A stretch of DNA of 64,000 nt from Pseudomonas sp. ANT_J12 (GTDB lineage Bacteria > Pseudomonadota > Gammaproteobacteria > Pseudomonadales > Pseudomonadaceae): positions 310,001 to 374,000 of the forward strand of contig NZ_VOBN01000005.1 of NCBI RefSeq assembly GCF_008370045.1, given 5' to 3'. The translations under genes were made by a program, and so were the position numbers. The notes beneath the pieces are model-generated. The model was not told where the DNA came from, did no database searches, and saw only the letters and a program-made list of their open reading frames with translations. Within the stretch, counting starts at the first letter, position 1. Every line of letters starts with the position of its first letter. Of the stretch, positions 11,401 through 20,400 are shown piece after piece.

Positions 11401-12408
11401 ACGGCTGTAACGCGGGTGCAGGGCCGACAGTTTGATGGAAATGCCCGGGCCTTCATAAATCCCACGACCGTGGGAGGCTTTGCCGATCGAGTGGATGGCT
11501 TGTTCGTACGAGGCCAGGTACTTCTGCGCGTCGTGCTCGGTCAGTGCGGCTTCACCCAGCATGTCGTAGGAATAACGGAAGCCCTTGAATTCGAACTTGC
11601 TCGCATTGGCCAGGGCTTCGGCGATGGTTTCGCCGGTGACGAACTGCTCGCCCATCAGGCGCATGGCCATGTCGACGCCCTTGCGGATCATCGGCTCGCC
11701 GCTCTTGCCGATGATGCGGCTCAGGGACGAAGTCAGGCCGGTTTCGTTGTGGGTGGCGACCAGTTTGCCGGTCAGCAGCAAGCCCCAGGTGGCGGCGTTG
11801 ACGAACAGCGACGGGCTGTTGCCCAAGTGTGGCTGCCAGTTACCGGTGCTGATCTTGTCGCGGATCAGTGCGTCACGGGTGCCTTTGTCCGGGATGCGCA
11901 GCAGCGCTTCGGCCAGGCACATCAGCGCCACGCCTTCCTGGGACGACAGGGAAAATTCCTGCAGCAAGCCCTGAACAATCCCGGCACGGCCGCCAGCGCT
12001 TTTCTGATTGCGCAGTTTGTCGGCAATCGAGGAGGCGAGTTTGTTGGTGGCTTCGGCCATTGCTGCTGGCAGGCGTGCCTGTTCGATCAGCATCGGCACC
12101 ACTTCCGGCTCAGGGCGACGGTAAGCGGAAGTGATTGAAGCGCGCAGCACCGATTGCGGCAGGATGCTTTCAGCGAATTCGAGGAAGCACTGATGGGCGT
12201 GATCCGTTGGCGCATCGACGGCGTCGTCGGCATCCTTGGTCAAACCGCTCAGCTCGGTCAGGGTTGCACCACCCTCGAGTTTTTCCAGGTAATTGAAAAT
12301 TGCCTGCTTGATCAGCCAGTGCGGCGTGCGATCAATCGAGGTCGCGGCAGCCTTGAGGCGCTCGCGGGTTGGGTCGTCAAGTTTGACCCCAAGGGTGGTG
12401 GTAGCCAT
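8458..12408 (-). CDS. putA: Trifunctional proline utilisation protein PutA
   Basis: A 1316-residue enzyme and repressor that oxidises proline to glutamate. N-terminal ribbon-helix-helix DNA-binding domain (about 1-47: TTTLGVKLDDPTRERLKAAA). Proline dehydrogenase barrel (about 260-560) with FAD-site and substrate motifs RLVKGAYWDSEIKRAQ and RRLLENGANTSFVNQ. P5C/glutamate-semialdehyde dehydrogenase (about 640-1110) with CISPWNFPLAIFSGQ, ETGGQNAMIVDSSAL and the catalytic Cys in DSAGQRCSALRVLC. A C-terminal tail domain as in other long PutAs. ATG 12408 has GAGGAT (12420-12415) upstream; the residues before it are not family-like. Divergent from putP, with operator-like sites between them. The length fits P. 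putida PutA. Confidence 0.97.
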   Translation of the reverse strand: MATTTLGVKLDDPTRERLKAAATSIDRTPHWLIKQAIFNYLEKLEGGATLTELSGLTKDADDAVDAPTDHAHQCFLEFAESILPQSVLRASITSAYRRPEPEVVPMLIEQARLPAAMAEATNKLASSIADKLRNQKSAGGRAGIVQGLLQEFSLSSQEGVALMCLAEALLRIPDKGTRDALIRDKISTGNWQPHLGNSPSLFVNAATWGLLLTGKLVATHNETGLTSSLSRIIGKSGEPMIRKGVDMAMRLMGEQFVTGETIAEALANASKFEFKGFRYSYDMLGEAALTEHDAQKYLASYEQAIHSIGKASHGRGIYEGPGISIKLSALHPRYSRAQYERVMDELYPRLLSLTLLAKQYDIGLNIDAEEADRLELSLDLLERLCFEPQLTGWNGIGFVIQAYQKRCPYVIDYVIDLARRSRHRLMIRLVKGAYWDSEIKRAQVEGLEGYPVYTRKVYTDVSYIACARKLLSVPEVIYPQFATHNAHTLSAIYHIAGQNYYPGQYEFQCLHGMGEPLYEQVVGKVSEGKLNRPCRVYAPVGTHETLLAYLVRRLLENGANTSFVNQIADQSISIQALVADPVASIEQMATVEGGFGLPHPRIPLPRDLYGAERANSSGIDMANEHRLASLSCALLATAHNSWKAAPMLGCASSTETPAPVLNPSDLRDVVGYVQEATVEDVDNAIQCALNAGPIWQATPPAERAAILERAADLMEGEIQPLMGLLAREAGKTFANAIAEVREAVDFLRYYAVQARNDFTNDAHRPLGPVVCISPWNFPLAIFSGQVAAALAAGNPVLAKPAEQTPLVAAQAVRLLLEAGIPEGVLQLLPGRGETVGARLVGDDRVKGVMFTGSTEVARLLQRNVAGRLDAQGRPIPLIAETGGQNAMIVDSSALTEQVVIDVVSSAFDSAGQRCSALRVLCLQEDSADRVIEMLKGAMAECRLGNPERLSVDIGPVIDAEAKAGIEKHIQAMRDKGRNVYQVAIADAEEVKRGTFVMPTLIELESFDELQREIFGPVLHVVRYKRKDIDQLIGQINASGYGLTLGVHTRIDETIAKVIDNVNAGNVYVNRNIVGAVVGVQPFGGEGLSGTGPKAGGPLYLYRLLSTRPTDAIEQSFARGDAIAAPDVRLRDAMSKPLTALQTWADSHKFADLSTLCVQFAAQSQSGITRVLAGPTGERNSYAILPREHVLCLAEVEGDLLTQLAAVLAVGGSAVWPEADLTKALFARLPKEVQARIKLVSDWNKDEVVFDAVLHHGHSDQLRAVCQQVAKRAGAIVGVHGLSQGETNIALERLVIERALSVNTAAAGGNASLMTIG

Positions 12409-12478
12409 ATTTTTATCCTCATGTTTGCCACGACTGCGTGGCATCAGCTGGCGGCAAGATTAGCTCTGCGCTGGCAGA

Positions 12479-12743
12479 GGTGCAACCGGGTGCAACCCTT
12501 TTTTTGTCGGAATAATAAGCAGCTCGTCAGGAATTAAATTCCGGTACGAACGTGCCGCTTCTGCTTGGTGCTTTTGCTTCTAGTAAATGGCCAGGACTGC
12601 TCTAAAAAGGAGCAAAAACTAGGCTTTTTCACGAAAATCCGACTAGGTGCAACTTATTCTCAAGAAATGGGTTGCACCTCGTTTGGGTTGTTGAATAGGA
12701 TTCGCGCCCAAGGTGCAACCGGTCAAAAAAAGACAGGTGCACC
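12479..12743. promoter_or_regulatory. put control region with five GTTGCA-type PutA sites
   Basis: The 465-base divergent gap between putA and putP holds five exact copies of GTTGCA or its complement TGCAAC: 12481-12486, 12491-12496, 12648-12653, 12671-12676 and 12714-12719, plus a near copy GGTGCACC at 12736-12743. Most share the wider form AGGTGCAAC. GTTGCA is the published core recognised by the E. coli PutA ribbon-helix-helix domain. The sites are in two groups, one close to the putA start and one toward putP, as expected for repression of both promoters in the absence of proline. The rest of the gap is AT-rich and shows no gene. Confidence 0.75.
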
Positions 12744-12873
12744 GGCTGATGGCTTTCCTGGGGAAACATCAGTCATAAATGCGCGGGGCTGGAAACCGTC
12801 TGAACAAACAGTGTCGTTTGTCGGCGTTTCACACTTCGCCACTACATAAAAACAAAGCCAGGGCAGCATTCGA

Positions 12874-14358
12874 ATGAGCGTAAGCAATCCAACCCTGATC
12901 ACGTTCGTGATCTACATCGCAGCAATGGTGCTGATCGGCTTCATGGCCTATCGCTCCACCAACAACCTTTCTGACTACATCCTGGGCGGTCGCAGCCTGG
13001 GCAGCGTCGTGACCGCGCTTTCCGCCGGCGCTTCCGACATGAGTGGCTGGTTGCTGATGGGCTTGCCCGGCGCCATCTACATGTCCGGCCTGTCCGAAAG
13101 CTGGATTGCCATTGGCCTGATCGTCGGTGCCTATTTGAACTGGCTGTTCGTGGCCGGTCGCCTGCGGGTACAGACCGAGCACAACGGCGACGCGTTGACC
13201 CTGCCGGACTACTTCTCCAGCCGTTTCGAAGATAAAAGCGGCCTGCTGCGGATCATCTCCGCCATCGTGATCCTGGTGTTTTTCACTATCTATTGCGCTT
13301 CCGGCATCGTGGCCGGTGCCCGTCTGTTCGAAAGCACCTTCGGCATGTCGTACGAAACGGCGCTGTGGGCCGGTGCTGCGGCGACAATTGCCTACACCTT
13401 CGTCGGCGGTTTCCTGGCCGTGAGCTGGACCGATACCGTACAAGCGACGCTGATGATCTTCGCGCTGTTGCTGACGCCGGTCATCGTGCTGCTGGCCACC
13501 GGTGGCGTTGACACCACGTTCCTGGCGATCGAAGCGCAAGACCCAAGCAACTTCGACATGCTGAAAAACACCTCCTTCATCGGCGTGATTTCGCTGATGG
13601 GCTGGGGTCTGGGCTACTTCGGCCAGCCGCACATCCTCGCGCGTTTCATGGCGGCGGATTCGGTCAAGTCGATTGCTAAAGCACGCCGCATCTCCATGAC
13701 CTGGATGATCCTGTGCCTGGGCGGCACCGTCGCGGTAGGCTTCTTTGGCATCGCCTACTTCTCGGCTCACCCTGAGCTGGCCGCGCCGGTAACCGAAAAC
13801 CACGAACGTGTGTTTATCGAACTGGCAAAAATCCTCTTCAACCCATGGGTTGCCGGTGTGTTGCTGTCGGCCATCCTGGCGGCCGTAATGAGCACCCTGA
13901 GCTGCCAGTTGTTGGTGTGCTCCAGCGCGCTGACCGAAGACTTCTACAAAACCTTCCTGCGTAAAACCGCTTCCCAGGTCGAGCTGGTCTGGGTCGGTCG
14001 CGCCATGGTGTTGCTGGTTGCCCTGATCGCCATCGCGTTGGCGGCCAACCCGAACAACCGTGTACTGGGGCTGGTCAGCTACGCCTGGGCCGGTTTCGGC
14101 GCTGCGTTCGGTCCGGTTGTGTTGATCTCGGTGATCTGGAAAGACATGACCCGCAACGGCGCACTGGCCGGCATTCTGGTCGGTGCAATCACCGTGATTG
14201 TCTGGAAACATTTCGAACTGCTGGGTCTGTACGAAATTATCCCGGGCTTCATCTTCGCCAGCCTGGCGATCTACATCGTCAGCAAGCTGGGCGCGCCGAC
14301 CAAAGGCATGCTGATGCGCTTTGCGGCGGCTGAAGCGGATTTCCGCTTGAACAAGTGA
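12874..14358 (+). CDS. putP: Sodium/proline symporter PutP
   Basis: Inner-membrane Na+:proline symporter of the SSS family, 494 aa with about 13 membrane segments. It supplies proline to PutA, encoded divergently. Conserved features: the TM2 segment SAGASDMSGWLLMGLPGAIY, containing the Asp and Ser needed for Na+/proline coupling in E. coli PutP; GGRSLG in the first loop; SGIVAGARLFESTFGM; and the TM9 region LSAILAAVMSTLSCQLLVCS. Length and start fit the family. A rho-independent terminator follows 28 bases after the stop codon. Confidence 0.96.
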   Translation: MSVSNPTLITFVIYIAAMVLIGFMAYRSTNNLSDYILGGRSLGSVVTALSAGASDMSGWLLMGLPGAIYMSGLSESWIAIGLIVGAYLNWLFVAGRLRVQTEHNGDALTLPDYFSSRFEDKSGLLRIISAIVILVFFTIYCASGIVAGARLFESTFGMSYETALWAGAAATIAYTFVGGFLAVSWTDTVQATLMIFALLLTPVIVLLATGGVDTTFLAIEAQDPSNFDMLKNTSFIGVISLMGWGLGYFGQPHILARFMAADSVKSIAKARRISMTWMILCLGGTVAVGFFGIAYFSAHPELAAPVTENHERVFIELAKILFNPWVAGVLLSAILAAVMSTLSCQLLVCSSALTEDFYKTFLRKTASQVELVWVGRAMVLLVALIAIALAANPNNRVLGLVSYAWAGFGAAFGPVVLISVIWKDMTRNGALAGILVGAITVIVWKHFELLGLYEIIPGFIFASLAIYIVSKLGAPTKGMLMRFAAAEADFRLNK

Positions 14359-14386
14359 TGATTTAACGCCATCGCTTGTAGGAAAG

Positions 14387-14422
14387 CGGCCCGTCTCCTG
14401 TGGAGGCGGGCCGTTTTTTTTT
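14387..14422 (+). terminator. Rho-independent terminator of putP
   Basis: A 12-base-pair stem (CGGCCCGTCTCC / GGAGGCGGGCCG, one G-U pair) with a three-base loop, followed by nine T residues. It lies directly after putP. Confidence 0.92.
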
Positions 14423-14426
14423 GTTT

Positions 14427-14499
14427 GCGGGCAAGCCTCGCTCCGACAGGGTTCAGCTCACGATCCAGCGCAATCCTGTAGGAGCGAGGCTTGCCCGCG
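14427..14499. repeat. REP-type inverted pair
   Basis: Two inverted REP units, GCGGGCAAGCCTCGCTCC (14427-14444) and GGAGCGAGGCTTGCCCGC (14481-14498), separated by 36 bases. The GGCAAGCC/GGCTTGCC core is the classic Pseudomonas REP sequence. It follows the putP terminator at the left border of the type VI module. Confidence 0.88.
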
Positions 14500-14530
14500 A
14501 AGGCGTCTTCAGCTTCACCACACTGCTTCC

Positions 14531-14609
14531 GTAGGGAAATGTCTGTAGCTAAAGGCACCGATTCTTGAAGGACAATTCCCTAAAAAAGTAGGGAAAATCT
14601 GATTTCCCT
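14531..14609. promoter_or_regulatory. TAGGGAA/TTCCCTA motif cluster upstream of vgrG
   Basis: Four copies of one motif in 79 bases: GTAGGGAAAT (14531-14540), AATTCCCTA (complementary, 14573-14581), GTAGGGAAAAT (14588-14598) and ATTTCCCT (14602-14609). The last two can pair as a hairpin. The motif is not in the neighbouring genes. It may be a regulator binding region for the vgrG operon; which regulator is unknown. This and the REP pair account for the 14359-14677 gap. Confidence 0.35.
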
Positions 14610-14677
14610 GCCCTCTGCTCAAACCGCCCTGTTGCTCATGCAGAATCGCCCGCCCTCATTCTGCAGAGACACATCGG

Positions 14678-16690
14678 ATGTTCGCGCCTGCCAATCAACC
14701 GCGTTTCACGTTGACCCTCGACGGCGTCCAGAATGAGCTCAAGGTACTTGAGTTCACCGGCAAGGAAGCCATCAGCCAACCGTTCCGTTTCGACCTGGAA
14801 CTGGTCAGCGAGCGGCCGGATCTGGAACTGGAAAACCTCCTGCACCGTCAGGCGTTTCTGAGTTTCGATGGGCAAGGTTCCGGTATTCACGGTCAGATCT
14901 ATCGCATTGGCCAAGGGGATTGCGGTAAACGTCTGACACGCTATCAAGTCAGCCTGGTCCCGCGTCTGACCTACCTCGGTCAGCGCTTCAATCAGCGGAT
15001 CTTCCAGCACAAAAGCGTGCCGGCGATCATCGCGCAGGTTCTCAAGGACCACGGCATCCAGCGCGATGCCTTCAAGTTTCAACTTGGCAGCGACTACCCC
15101 GAGCGCGAGTACTGCGTGCAGTACGCGGAAAGCGACCTGGCGTTCATCCAGCGCCTCTGCGCCGAGATCGGCATTCACTTCCACTTTCAACACAGCCCCG
15201 ACGGGCATCTGTTGGTGTTCGGCGACGACCAGACCGTGTTCCCGCCGCTGCCCGAGCCCACGCTGTACCTGCCCGGCAGCGGCATGGCCGCGAGCGCGCC
15301 GGCGATCAAGCGTTTCAACGTGCGTTGGGAAACTCGGACTACAACCGTTACACGCCGGGACTACGACTTCCACAAACCGCGCCTGCAACTCGAAAGCCGT
15401 GTCGACAGCGAACAGCTGCCGGTACTGGAGGATTACCACTTCCCCGGTCAATTCACTGATCGCGAATCCGGCAAGCAACTGACCCAGCGAGCCCTGGAGC
15501 GCCATGCGGCGGATTACCGTCTGGCGGAAGGTCGCAGCGATCAATCGGCATTGGTCAGCGGACATTTCCTGCAGCTGGCCGAGCATCCGCGTGCCGACTG
15601 GAATGTCTTGTGGCTGGTTACGGAAATCGAGCACCAGGGCCGTCAACCGCAAGTGCTTGAGGAGTCCGTCACCGACGACGGCGGATTCCAGGGCTACCGC
15701 AATACCTTTCTCGCGACGCCGTGGAGTGCGCCGTTTCGCCCACCGCTGGGGCCGGACAAGCCGCGCATGCTCGGCTATCAACATGCCGTCGTCACCGGTC
15801 CGTCCGACAGCGAAATCCATTGCGACGAATATGGCCGCGTCAAAGTCCAGCTCGCCTGGGACCGCGACGGCCAACTTAACGAGCATTCCAGTTGCTGGCT
15901 GCGGGTCGCCACCGGTTGGGCGCACGACCGCTACGGCAGCGTATTGATACCCCGCGTCGGCATGGAAGTGCTGGTGGGTTTCATCGACGCCGACGCCGAC
16001 AAACCCGTGGTGATGGGCTGCCTGCCCAACGCCGCGACCCCCGTGCCGCTGGACCTTCCCGCCGACAAGACCCGCAGCATTTTCCGCAGCCAGAGCAGCC
16101 CCGGCGGCGGTGGCTACAACGAGTTGCGCATCGAGGATCGCAAAGGCGCCGAGGAAATTTACCTGCGCGCCCAGCGAAACTGGACTCAGCACGTGTTGAA
16201 TGATCAACAGGTGCAAGTGGATAACGCCCGCAGCATCGTCGTCACTGGCATCGCCCGGCACGAGCTGAAGGCCGACGAACAACGCATCACCCACGGCCAG
16301 CGCCAAACCGAAATCCGCCAGGACGACCACCTGCTGGTGACCGGCGACCGCCACATCCGCGTGAACAGTCAGGCCCTCAACGCCAGCCAGCAATTCCATG
16401 TCCGCGCCGGCCAGCAAGTAGTCATCGACGGCGGCGCCAGCGCAACCATTCAGGCGGGTGGGCAGTGGATCAACATCGGCCCCGGCGGGATTTTCAGCAG
16501 CGTGCCGATCCAGGTCGGCGGGGCGCCGATGGCGGCCATGGCGGCGGTTGCGAGTTCGCCAGACGTGCCACTGAAACTCGCCGCAGCGCCAGCGGCGTTG
16601 CTCAGCACCGCACAGATTTTCAGCCTGAAAAGTGATGCGCCGTTCTGTGAAGAATGCGAGCGCTGCAAGGAGGGTGTTTGTGCAGCCTGA
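14678..16690 (+). CDS. vgrG: Type VI secretion spike protein VgrG
   Basis: A 670-residue VgrG that trimerises to form the puncturing tip of the type VI machine. The phage gp27-like part (about 1-370) begins FTLTLDGVQNELKVLEFTGKEA and includes the phage_GPD segment YPEREYCVQYAESDLAFIQR. The gp5-like OB fold (about 375-460) has DEYGRVKVQLAWDRDG and the following DRYGSVLIPRVGMEVLVGFI. A beta-helical needle runs to about 640. There is no extra C-terminal enzyme domain. The last 15 residues form a Cys-rich tail (C-x2-C-x2-C-x4-C). It overlaps the adaptor gene by 11 bases. No tss core genes are present, so this is an orphan vgrG island whose secretion apparatus is encoded elsewhere. Confidence 0.95.
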   Translation: MFAPANQPRFTLTLDGVQNELKVLEFTGKEAISQPFRFDLELVSERPDLELENLLHRQAFLSFDGQGSGIHGQIYRIGQGDCGKRLTRYQVSLVPRLTYLGQRFNQRIFQHKSVPAIIAQVLKDHGIQRDAFKFQLGSDYPEREYCVQYAESDLAFIQRLCAEIGIHFHFQHSPDGHLLVFGDDQTVFPPLPEPTLYLPGSGMAASAPAIKRFNVRWETRTTTVTRRDYDFHKPRLQLESRVDSEQLPVLEDYHFPGQFTDRESGKQLTQRALERHAADYRLAEGRSDQSALVSGHFLQLAEHPRADWNVLWLVTEIEHQGRQPQVLEESVTDDGGFQGYRNTFLATPWSAPFRPPLGPDKPRMLGYQHAVVTGPSDSEIHCDEYGRVKVQLAWDRDGQLNEHSSCWLRVATGWAHDRYGSVLIPRVGMEVLVGFIDADADKPVVMGCLPNAATPVPLDLPADKTRSIFRSQSSPGGGGYNELRIEDRKGAEEIYLRAQRNWTQHVLNDQQVQVDNARSIVVTGIARHELKADEQRITHGQRQTEIRQDDHLLVTGDRHIRVNSQALNASQQFHVRAGQQVVIDGGASATIQAGGQWINIGPGGIFSSVPIQVGGAPMAAMAAVASSPDVPLKLAAAPAALLSTAQIFSLKSDAPFCEECERCKEGVCAA

Positions 16691-17417
16691 TCTCTTGGCT
16701 CCTCGCGACTGGCTGGAGCAGCAACCGCTCAAGCCCTCGGAAAAACTCTTCGCCATTTTCAGCAATGCCAGCGCCGCTGAACCTTTCGTTGCCTGGCAAC
16801 GCTCGATCACCGCGCAAGCACCGAGCCCGATCTGGGCTGACACCGTGTATGCCGAGTGGGAACCGGTGATGCCCTTTGTGGGAATCGTTGCCGCTGACAG
16901 TGAGTTTTTGGAGTGGGTCGCCACCACCGAGTCTCGCGATTGGGGTTGGTTGGCGGTTTCTTCCGCGAGCCAGGAAGCGCTGGTCGAGCACTTGCGCTCC
17001 CTCACGCAAGCGCTGCTGCCCAACGGCGACTCGGTGTTTTTCCGTTTCTGGGATGGGCGTTATCTGCTGCCGATTCTGCAATCCGGCGAAGTCGATGGTG
17101 CGCAACTGCTGCCGCTGATCAGTCGTTGCCTGATCAACGGCCAGCCGCTCGAAATCGGTGGACGCGCACTGAAGAGTTCGCAGGTTTTTCCTTGGTGGCA
17201 GGTCCCCGAGGCCCTGCTGGAACAACTCGCCACACAGTCTGAAATCACCCGGATCAACAACTTACTGAAGTGGCTGAGTGAGGACCATCGTGATCTGTTC
17301 GAAGCTTTTTCCTACAGCGTTTTGCGACACAAGGTCGCGAGTTTTCTTGGGGCGCCGTCCCTTCCTGGAGCACCGAAACAAGCCTTGGTGGATTACCTGA
17401 CGGCGGAGCTGAATTGA
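16680..17417 (+). CDS. DUF4123 type VI adaptor (Tap/TEC family)
   Basis: A 245-residue cytoplasmic protein of the DUF4123 family, adaptor chaperones that load a specific effector onto its cognate VgrG. Family-like features are a mixed alpha/beta N-terminal half with IWADTVYAEWEPVMPFVGIV and the core FFRFWDGRYLLPILQSG (the R-x-WDxR-type motif of DUF4123). I chose GTG 16680 because AAGGAGG (16667-16673) is six bases upstream and it gives the 11-base overlap with vgrG expected for coupling; ATGs further upstream lie inside vgrG. The stop codon overlaps the rhs ATG (TGATG), so the vgrG, adaptor and rhs genes are co-translated. The Rhs protein is therefore the inferred client. Confidence 0.85.
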   Translation: MQPDLLAPRDWLEQQPLKPSEKLFAIFSNASAAEPFVAWQRSITAQAPSPIWADTVYAEWEPVMPFVGIVAADSEFLEWVATTESRDWGWLAVSSASQEALVEHLRSLTQALLPNGDSVFFRFWDGRYLLPILQSGEVDGAQLLPLISRCLINGQPLEIGGRALKSSQVFPWWQVPEALLEQLATQSEITRINNLLKWLSEDHRDLFEAFSYSVLRHKVASFLGAPSLPGAPKQALVDYLTAELN

Positions 17418-20400
17418 TGGATCAGATTGTGCGTATCGAGCAGGAGCTCGACAGTTTTCCGAACACCCTTTCCCTCTACCGTGAACAGCTTAAGCATTGG
17501 TTCAGCCGGACGGCGGACGCGGCCAGTCATGCGGCTGATTTGCCTTCGTTGATGGGGATGGAGCGGATCGTCCGGTTCGGCAATGCCAGCACCATTGTGG
17601 GCAGTGCTGACGACGACTTTATTTCCACCGTTGTGCAGTGCCCGAAGGGCGGAACGCTCGAGATCGAGAGCAAGTTCGAATCGGTTTATGACATCCCTGT
17701 AGGAAATATCCAGGTCGATGTGATTGCGGCCGATGGCGGGGAGGTGACGCCGGTCACGCTGGATGAAAACGGTAAAGGGACATTCAGAGGAGAAGAGGGC
17801 AAGTTCTACCGTATTCACGTTCACGACGAAGTCACGCCGGAGCAGGTTGAAGATCTCTTCTCTTCCTACGATGGGCTGACGAGGGAGCTGGAAACGTGGC
17901 TGCGGGATGAGTGGCAGACGTTTAAACCGAAGTGGTCGGAATCTTCTTCGGCGGCTGTAGGCAATGGACTGCTCGCGGGCAGTTGGGCGGCTATCGAAGG
18001 CGTGTGGGACGGTATCAGCCTGCTGTCGGAGATTCTCAAGGATCCCGGAAAGTTTGCCGAGCGGTTGGGCGAGAGCGCCGCAGCGCTGAAGGACCTCGCG
18101 CAAACCGCCCCGCACGTTATGGAAAAAGCCCAATTGCTGGCCAGTGACGAGGCCGCGCTGTGCTTGCTGGTGCGCAGTGCCAGCCTCTGGTTGGACATGC
18201 TGCCACCGAGCGAAATCGCCGGTAAAACCGCCGAAGCAATGTCGATGATCGTGGTGCAGTTGTTGATCGACATCCTGATCGGCATCGTCCTGACGTTCGC
18301 CGGAGCGGTTGCTGGCATCGCCTACTTGACGATGCGTCTGGCGGACCGAGGCGCGCAATTACTCAGTGCCGTGCTGCGTCTGGTGAAGGCGATCTTCACG
18401 ATCATCAACACCTTCATCAGCTACGTTGACCGCTATAAAAAAATCGCCGCACGAGGCATCGCGGCCGGCATGCAAAAAGGCCGGATGCGGCTGAACTGGC
18501 GTGCCCGCCGCAACACTTCGCTGAAGAAAGACGAACACCACGACGACGCCTCCGACCAAGCGAAAAACCCCAACGGCGACAGCGCCACCTGTGTGCCATC
18601 GACCTGCAAAAATGGCTGCCCGGTGTCGATGGTCACTGGCGAAGAACTGCTGACGTTGACAGATGGCACCCTCGACGGCGTGCTGCCGTTCGACTTCACC
18701 CGACTCTACCGCACCAGCGCCGCCGAGATCGACAGCAGCCTCGGTTTCGGCTGGAGCCACAGCCTGGCCCATCGCCTGGAAATCGATGGCGAACACGTCA
18801 TCTGGATCGACCACGAAAACCGGCGTACGACCTTTCCGCTACCGAGCAGCGAACGCCCGACCATCCACAACAGCCTGTCGCGCGCGGCGATTTATCTCGG
18901 CGAAGAGCCTGAAGAACTGATCCTCGCCCAGGCCGGCGAAGAAACCCGTTTCTACCACTTTCATAGCGGTTTTCTGACAGCGATCAGCGACGGGTACGAC
19001 AACCGGTTGCGCATCACCCGCGACCACCAGGGCCGGATCAAACGCCTCGACAACAGTGCGGGCCGCGCCTTGCTGTTGCGCTATGTGCGGCGCCATTTGA
19101 TCGCCATCGACTACCAGCAATTCCGCCCGGCGGCCACCCTCGAGGAGGCCTGGCACACCGAGCAAACGCTGGTCAGTTACGACTACGACGAGCGTGGCCG
19201 GCTGATCGCCGCCATCAACGCGGCCGGCGACAGCGAGCGCTACGACTACGACGACCATCACGTCATCCTGCAGCGACAACTGACCGGTGGGGCGAGTTTC
19301 TTTTGGGAGTGGGAAAAGTCCGGCAAGGCTGCGCGATGCGTCCGGCATTGGGCGTCGTTTTCGCAGATGGACACGCGTTATGTCTGGGATGACGAAGGCA
19401 GTGTCACCGTCAAGAACATCGACGGCAGCGAGGAGGTTTACGTCCACGACGACCGGGCGCGGTTGGTGCGCAAGGTCGAACTCGACGGCGGCGAACACCT
19501 CAAGTCCTACGACGAACAGGGGCGATTGATTGCCGAGCAAGACCCGCTCGGCGCGATCACCGAATACCGCTATGACGAGGTCGGACGCCTGGTGGCGCTG
19601 ATTCCGCCGGAAGACGAGCCAACGGCCTACGAGTATCGCAACGGCTTCCTACACGCGCGCTATCGCGGCGACGCAGTGTGGACCTATCGCCGCAATGCCC
19701 AGGGCGATGTGACCGAGGCGGTCGATCCGGACGGGCAGGTCACCCATTACTACTACGACGTCCAAGGGCGGTTGCTGACGATCCGCTACCCCGATACCAG
19801 TCGGCACATCTTCGTCTGGAATGGTTTGGGGCAACTGGTAGAAGAGACCTTGCCGGGTGGCGGACAGCGAAAGTTTTCCTACGACGTCATGGGGCGGCGG
19901 ATTACCAGCCAGGACGAACATGGCGCCGTCACCCGTTACCAGTGGGACGCCGTTGGCCGACTGATCCAGACGACCCTTCCTACAGGTGCCACTCGCGCCT
20001 TCAGTTACAACGCCTACAGTCAGATCACCGCCGAGCAAGACGAACTCGGCCGCATCACCCGTTATGAATACGCCGAAGACCTGCACCTGGTCAGCCGCCG
20101 GATCAATCCCGACGGCACGCAGCTGAAATACCGTTACGACAATCCGCAACTTCTGCTGACAGAAATTGAAAACGAATCCGGCGAAAAATATCAGCTGGAC
20201 TACACCGCCAATGGATTGATCCGACAGGAAACTGGATTCGACGGGCAGCGCACGGCGTATGCCTACGACCTCAATGGCCAACTGCTGGAGAAAACCGAGT
20301 TAGGCGATGACGGCTCGCGGTTGGTCACCGGTTACGCGCGGGATTCGGCCGGGCGCCTGTTGGTCAAGACCCTGCCCGATGGCGTCAAGGTCGAGTATCG

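Noticed and set aside
14550..14570. Sigma-54 promoter (GGCACCGATTCTTGAA) upstream of vgrG
   Set aside because: The -24 part fits, but the -12 element is TTGA at a spacing one base too long and lacks the GC; not convincing.
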